Positions 7,651 to 11,286 of a DNA stretch of 11,286 nt are shown piece by piece. Positions within the stretch are counted from its first letter, which is position 1. Each line of letters opens with the position of its first letter. The stretch covers positions 1-11,286 of the forward strand of contig CALMGA010000352.1 in assembly GCA_937863205.1 (NCBI GenBank). The letters are read 5' to 3'. Source of the stretch: an uncultured Beijerinckiaceae bacterium (lineage in GTDB: Bacteria; Pseudomonadota; Alphaproteobacteria; Rhizobiales; Beijerinckiaceae). Position numbers and translations under genes: made by a program. The notes below the pieces were generated by a model. That model ran no database searches, was not told the DNA's origin, and was given only the letters and a program-made list of their open reading frames with translations.

Positions 7651-8571
7651 TCAGCCGGCGGCGAGGCGCTCCGGAGGGGGCGCCTTGGCCTGCTGGAGGC
7701 GCTTGGCGCCCGCTTCGGCGAACTTGAGCCAGACGGCGTCGAAGGCGCGTCGCTTGGGCAAGGTGATCGCGCCAGCCCAATGGGCGAAATAGATGTCCCG
7801 GCCCTCGTTGTCGGCCGGCCGGTCTTGCGCATCGAAGGTCACGCCTTCGGCTTTGTAGAAGCTCTCGCCCGAAGCCCCATCAACCACCTCGTAGAGCGGG
7901 GCGACCTTCAGGCCGCGCCGGTGCACCACGAAGTTCGTCAGCGGCTGCGCGAACAGCATGCCGCGCTGCCGCACGGCGTGGAAGGCTTCCTCGTTCCGCT
8001 CGATCACCGCGTAGAAATCCTCGATCGGCAGGATCTTGTTCGAGGTGATGAAGAAGCCGTCGTTGAACAGGATGACGTTTTCCAGGAACGGGTAGTTGCC
8101 GCGCTTGCGGTTGTAGACGTAGTCGGTGGTCGGTGCGGCGACGATGAAGTCCAGTCGGCCGGGCTCCAGCCGGCCGAACAGGCCGGACATGTCGCGCAGC
8201 AGCACGATGTCGACGTCGACGTAGATCACCTCGTCGAGGGGCAGGGCCAGCGACAGGTATTTGCGCAGGCGCCGGCGATGCTTGGGATAAAGCGGGTAGA
8301 GCCGCTTGGCGAGGGCGTCGAGCGCCTTGTTGTCGGGCTCGGCGAAGGTCGCCCCGTAGACTTCGCAGGCCCGCCGCGTCAGCTCGCAATGATCGTCGTA
8401 GGGTATGACGGTGAGGGGCGTTTGGTTGTTGGTTTGGCGCCAGCTTTCGAGAAAGGGCACCACCCAGTCGTAAACCTTGTCGTTGGCGATGGTCGCGATG
8501 CCGCGGCGCCCGGACCCGCCGCCGCCGACCGACTCCATCACGTCCCGCTCGATCCCGGCAATGCTGCTCAT
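7651..8571 (-). CDS. Putative GT8-like glycosyltransferase (GT-A fold, DVD motif)
   Basis: The protein begins its recognisable part with RRGIATIANDKVYDWVVPFL, a typical opening strand and helix for nucleotide-sugar transferases that use hexose donors. YVDVDIVLLRD carries the DXD metal site (Asp119 and Asp121 from the chosen start). Further segments are FILVAAPTTDYVYN-like, VILFNDGFFITSNK and IYFAHWAGAITLPKRR; the late His may be the usual C-terminal metal ligand of GT8-like enzymes. There is no membrane segment. Three in-frame ATGs are possible, at 8637, 8571 and 8538. I chose 8571 because the segment before it is a basic low-complexity stretch; none has a good ribosome binding site, so the start is uncertain. 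It is divergent from the GT2 gene at 8779. The substrate cannot be told from sequence, and the family label is from motif recognition only. Confidence 0.7.
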   Translation of the reverse strand: MSSIAGIERDVMESVGGGGSGRRGIATIANDKVYDWVVPFLESWRQTNNQTPLTVIPYDDHCELTRRACEVYGATFAEPDNKALDALAKRLYPLYPKHRRRLRKYLSLALPLDEVIYVDVDIVLLRDMSGLFGRLEPGRLDFIVAAPTTDYVYNRKRGNYPFLENVILFNDGFFITSNKILPIEDFYAVIERNEEAFHAVRQRGMLFAQPLTNFVVHRRGLKVAPLYEVVDGASGESFYKAEGVTFDAQDRPADNEGRDIYFAHWAGAITLPKRRAFDAVWLKFAEAGAKRLQQAKAPPPERLAAG

Positions 8572-8778
8572 CCCCGATCCATCTTTTCGCGCGGCGCGGA
8601 CCGCTCCCGTTCCGCCGGCGCGCGGCTTCCTTGTCATGGATGCGCGACCTGTGACAAGAGCACGGCCGGCCTCGCCCTTGTCCGATCAGGGCGGGGCCTC
8701 GCATGGGGCAGTCCGGCTGGCCGCGAAGGGATCATCGGTGCCAAACGCCAGTGCTTCGCCTGACACCAAGGCTGTGAG

Positions 8779-9975
8779 ATGACCCGGGAAGGCGTGATCG
8801 TACCGCCGGGCGAGGCCGGCAACCGCGCCGCACCGGCGCGGGGCGCGGCGACCGGCCCGGTGCCCGCACTGCCGCTGGTGAGCGTGGTTGTGGTCAACTA
8901 CAACTACGGCCGCTTCCTCGGCGAGGCCGTCTCCTGCGTCTACGGGCAGAGCTACCGCGACATCGAATGCATCGTCGTCGACAACGCGTCCACCGACGAA
9001 ACGCCGGCCGTTCTCGCCGACCTGCAGGGGCGCCATCCCGATCTGGTGGTGATCCGCCGCGCCCGCAACGACGGGCAAACGCCGGCCTCCCTCGACGGCC
9101 TCGCCGCTGCCGGGGGGAACTACGTCATCTTCCTCGATGCCGACGACTACCTGCTGCCGCACTGCGTCGAGACCCACGTCTTCGTGCACCTGTCGATGCG
9201 CCTGCACGTCGCCTTCACCTCGGGCGACATGCTGCAGGTCGCCGGACGCCGCGTGGTGGTGGCGACGGGGGAAGAGTCGAGCCGCTACATCCGCGGCTGG
9301 CGACGGCGCCGGCGGCCGAAGCTGGTGCGCCCCTACCGGGCGACGCCGGAATGGCCGACCCCGGCCGTGCCCGGCGACATCGTCGAGCGCATCCACTACG
9401 TGGCGCCGCGCACCGTGTCCTGGGTCTGGTCGCCGACCTCGGGCCTGTGCTACCGCCGCGACGCGCTCGCCCTGTTCGCCGACAATGCCGGGCTGGCGAC
9501 GCTGCGCACCGGCACCGATCTGTACTTCGCCTTCGGCTGCGGCGGCCTGTCCGGCAGCGTTCTCATCGACGAGCCGCTGTTCGCCTATCGCATCCACGGC
9601 GGCAACATCTTCACCGCCCGCGCGCAGCTCGACTTCACCCTGAACTTCACGCCCGGCGGCCACGGCGACAGCAACATCAAGGCGCAGCTCACCCTCGTCG
9701 ACCACCTCGTGGCGCGGGCCGCCCGCTTTACGCCCAACCTGCTGCTCAAGCTGCATCTGCTGCTGCTGATCTTCAGGGTCGACCGCGGCGACCTCGACAA
9801 AACGCTGCCGCGCTGGGCGCGAGGCTCGCGGGCGGCGCGGGCGATCGTGCTGAACTACGACGGCTTCGCCCATGCCGTCGGACCGATGCTGGCCCGGCTC
9901 GCTCTTCTCGTGCTGGCGAAATCGCCGCGATCGGCCGCGCGCCTGATCCGGACCTTGCCGTCGTCAGACATATAA
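8779..9975 (+). CDS. Family 2 glycosyltransferase
   Basis: This 398-residue protein shows a classical GT2 domain: VSVVVVNYNYGRFLGEAVSC (about 34-53), IVVDNASTDETPAVL (about 65-79) and VIFLDADDYLLP with the DADD metal site at Asp120-Asp123. The first 30 residues are a Pro/Ala/Gly-rich tail. A very basic stretch (RGWRRRRRPKLVRPYR, about 173-188) and a WVWSPTSGLCYRRDAL segment with a later DEPLFAYRIHGGN complete the catalytic half. The last part contains a hydrophobic helix-like segment (LLLKLHLLLLIF) and another (LARLALLVLA) that may attach it to the membrane. The ATG at 8779 is the first in frame; AAGG lies about 8 bases upstream. Typical roles are assembly of exopolysaccharide, O-antigen or another surface glycan; the acceptor is unknown. 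ahcY follows after 72 bp. Confidence 0.85.
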   Translation: MTREGVIVPPGEAGNRAAPARGAATGPVPALPLVSVVVVNYNYGRFLGEAVSCVYGQSYRDIECIVVDNASTDETPAVLADLQGRHPDLVVIRRARNDGQTPASLDGLAAAGGNYVIFLDADDYLLPHCVETHVFVHLSMRLHVAFTSGDMLQVAGRRVVVATGEESSRYIRGWRRRRRPKLVRPYRATPEWPTPAVPGDIVERIHYVAPRTVSWVWSPTSGLCYRRDALALFADNAGLATLRTGTDLYFAFGCGGLSGSVLIDEPLFAYRIHGGNIFTARAQLDFTLNFTPGGHGDSNIKAQLTLVDHLVARAARFTPNLLLKLHLLLLIFRVDRGDLDKTLPRWARGSRAARAIVLNYDGFAHAVGPMLARLALLVLAKSPRSAARLIRTLPSSDI

Positions 9976-9995
9976 AGACTTCCATATATCTTTAT
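9968..9995. promoter_or_regulatory. ATAAAGA/TCTTTAT dyad upstream of ahcY
   Basis: ATAAAGA (9972-9978) and TCTTTAT (9989-9995) are perfect inverted repeats separated by 10 bases, and ACATATAAAGA extends the left side. I recall the palindrome ATAAAGATATCTTTAT upstream of methionine and SAM-cycle genes in alphaproteobacteria, probably an ArsR-type regulator site. Here two overlapping degenerate copies (each 12 of 16) could start at 9972 and 9980. The dyad contains the stop codon of the GT2 gene and touches the ahcY -35 element, a good position for a repressor. The regulator's identity is inference. Confidence 0.45.
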
Positions 9996-10022
9996 TGCGT
10001 GCCGGAGGCGGCCTTGCTATAG
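9995..10022 (+). promoter_or_regulatory. Likely sigma-70-type promoter of ahcY
   Basis: TTGCGT (9995-10000), a 16-base spacer and CTATAG (10017-10022) within CCTTGCTATAGGG resemble alphaproteobacterial housekeeping promoters. Transcription would start near 10029, giving a leader of about 20 bases with GGAG (10038-10041) six bases before the ATG. Confidence 0.5.
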
Positions 10023-10047
10023 GGCTGCATCGCTTCCGGAGCCGTCC

Positions 10048-11286
<1,239 letters not shown>

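Noticed and set aside
10002..10039. A 9-bp stem (CCGGAGGCG with CGCTTCCGG) overlapping the ahcY ribosome binding site, considered as an SAH riboswitch
   Set aside because: The likely -10 element (10017-10022) lies in the loop, so the 5' arm would not be transcribed, and I could not match the SAH or SAM-II riboswitch core.

Overview
The window looks like part of the photosynthesis gene cluster of a GC-rich purple (bacteriochlorophyll a) alphaproteobacterium. The evidence is a leftward bchF-bchN pair, divergent from a rightward aerR/ppaA-ppsR pair. A small stem-loop repeat after aerR, with GATCATGCG next to a CCGAAAAG/CTTTTCGG stem, resembles dispersed intergenic repeats I associate with Hyphomicrobiales. 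That lineage call is inference; I cannot name a genus.

Layout. (1) 1-1795, minus strand: bchF (3-vinyl hydratase) followed by bchN (subunit of dark-operative protochlorophyllide reductase). bchN appears to start at a TTG that overlaps the bchF stop (TTGA), and it runs off the left edge about 15-20 codons short of its end. (2) 1796-2070: divergent control region with one near-consensus PpsR site over a TTGACA, a perfect 9-bp hairpin and a competing 7-bp hairpin. (3) 2071-4713, plus strand: aerR/ppaA, a cobalamin-type antirepressor, and ppsR/crtJ, the PAS-PAS-PAS-HTH photosystem repressor. (4) 4816-9975: a block with no obvious photosynthesis genes. It holds a small membrane protein, a solitary LptF/LptG-type permease and three glycosyltransferases of different families. 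Apart from the adjacent small membrane gene, these alternate in orientation, so they do not form one operon. (5) 9968-11286: ahcY (S-adenosylhomocysteine hydrolase), cut by the right edge, with its own promoter and an ATAAAGA/TCTTTAT dyad overlapping the preceding stop codon.

How the genes fit together. BchN (with BchB and BchL, outside the window) and BchF build bacteriochlorophyllide. PpsR represses such genes under oxygen, and AerR counteracts PpsR. AhcY removes the SAH made by methyltransferases, which include the pigment enzyme BchM. The glycosyltransferase/LptF-like block more likely serves the cell envelope and sits between two photosynthesis-related segments.

The most unusual points are an AerR lacking the Trp and His expected for cobalamin binding, a PpsR with a single cysteine, the alternative-hairpin element between bchF and aerR, and the envelope-glycan block between ppsR and ahcY. 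I found no CRISPR array, tRNA, rRNA or insertion sequence.
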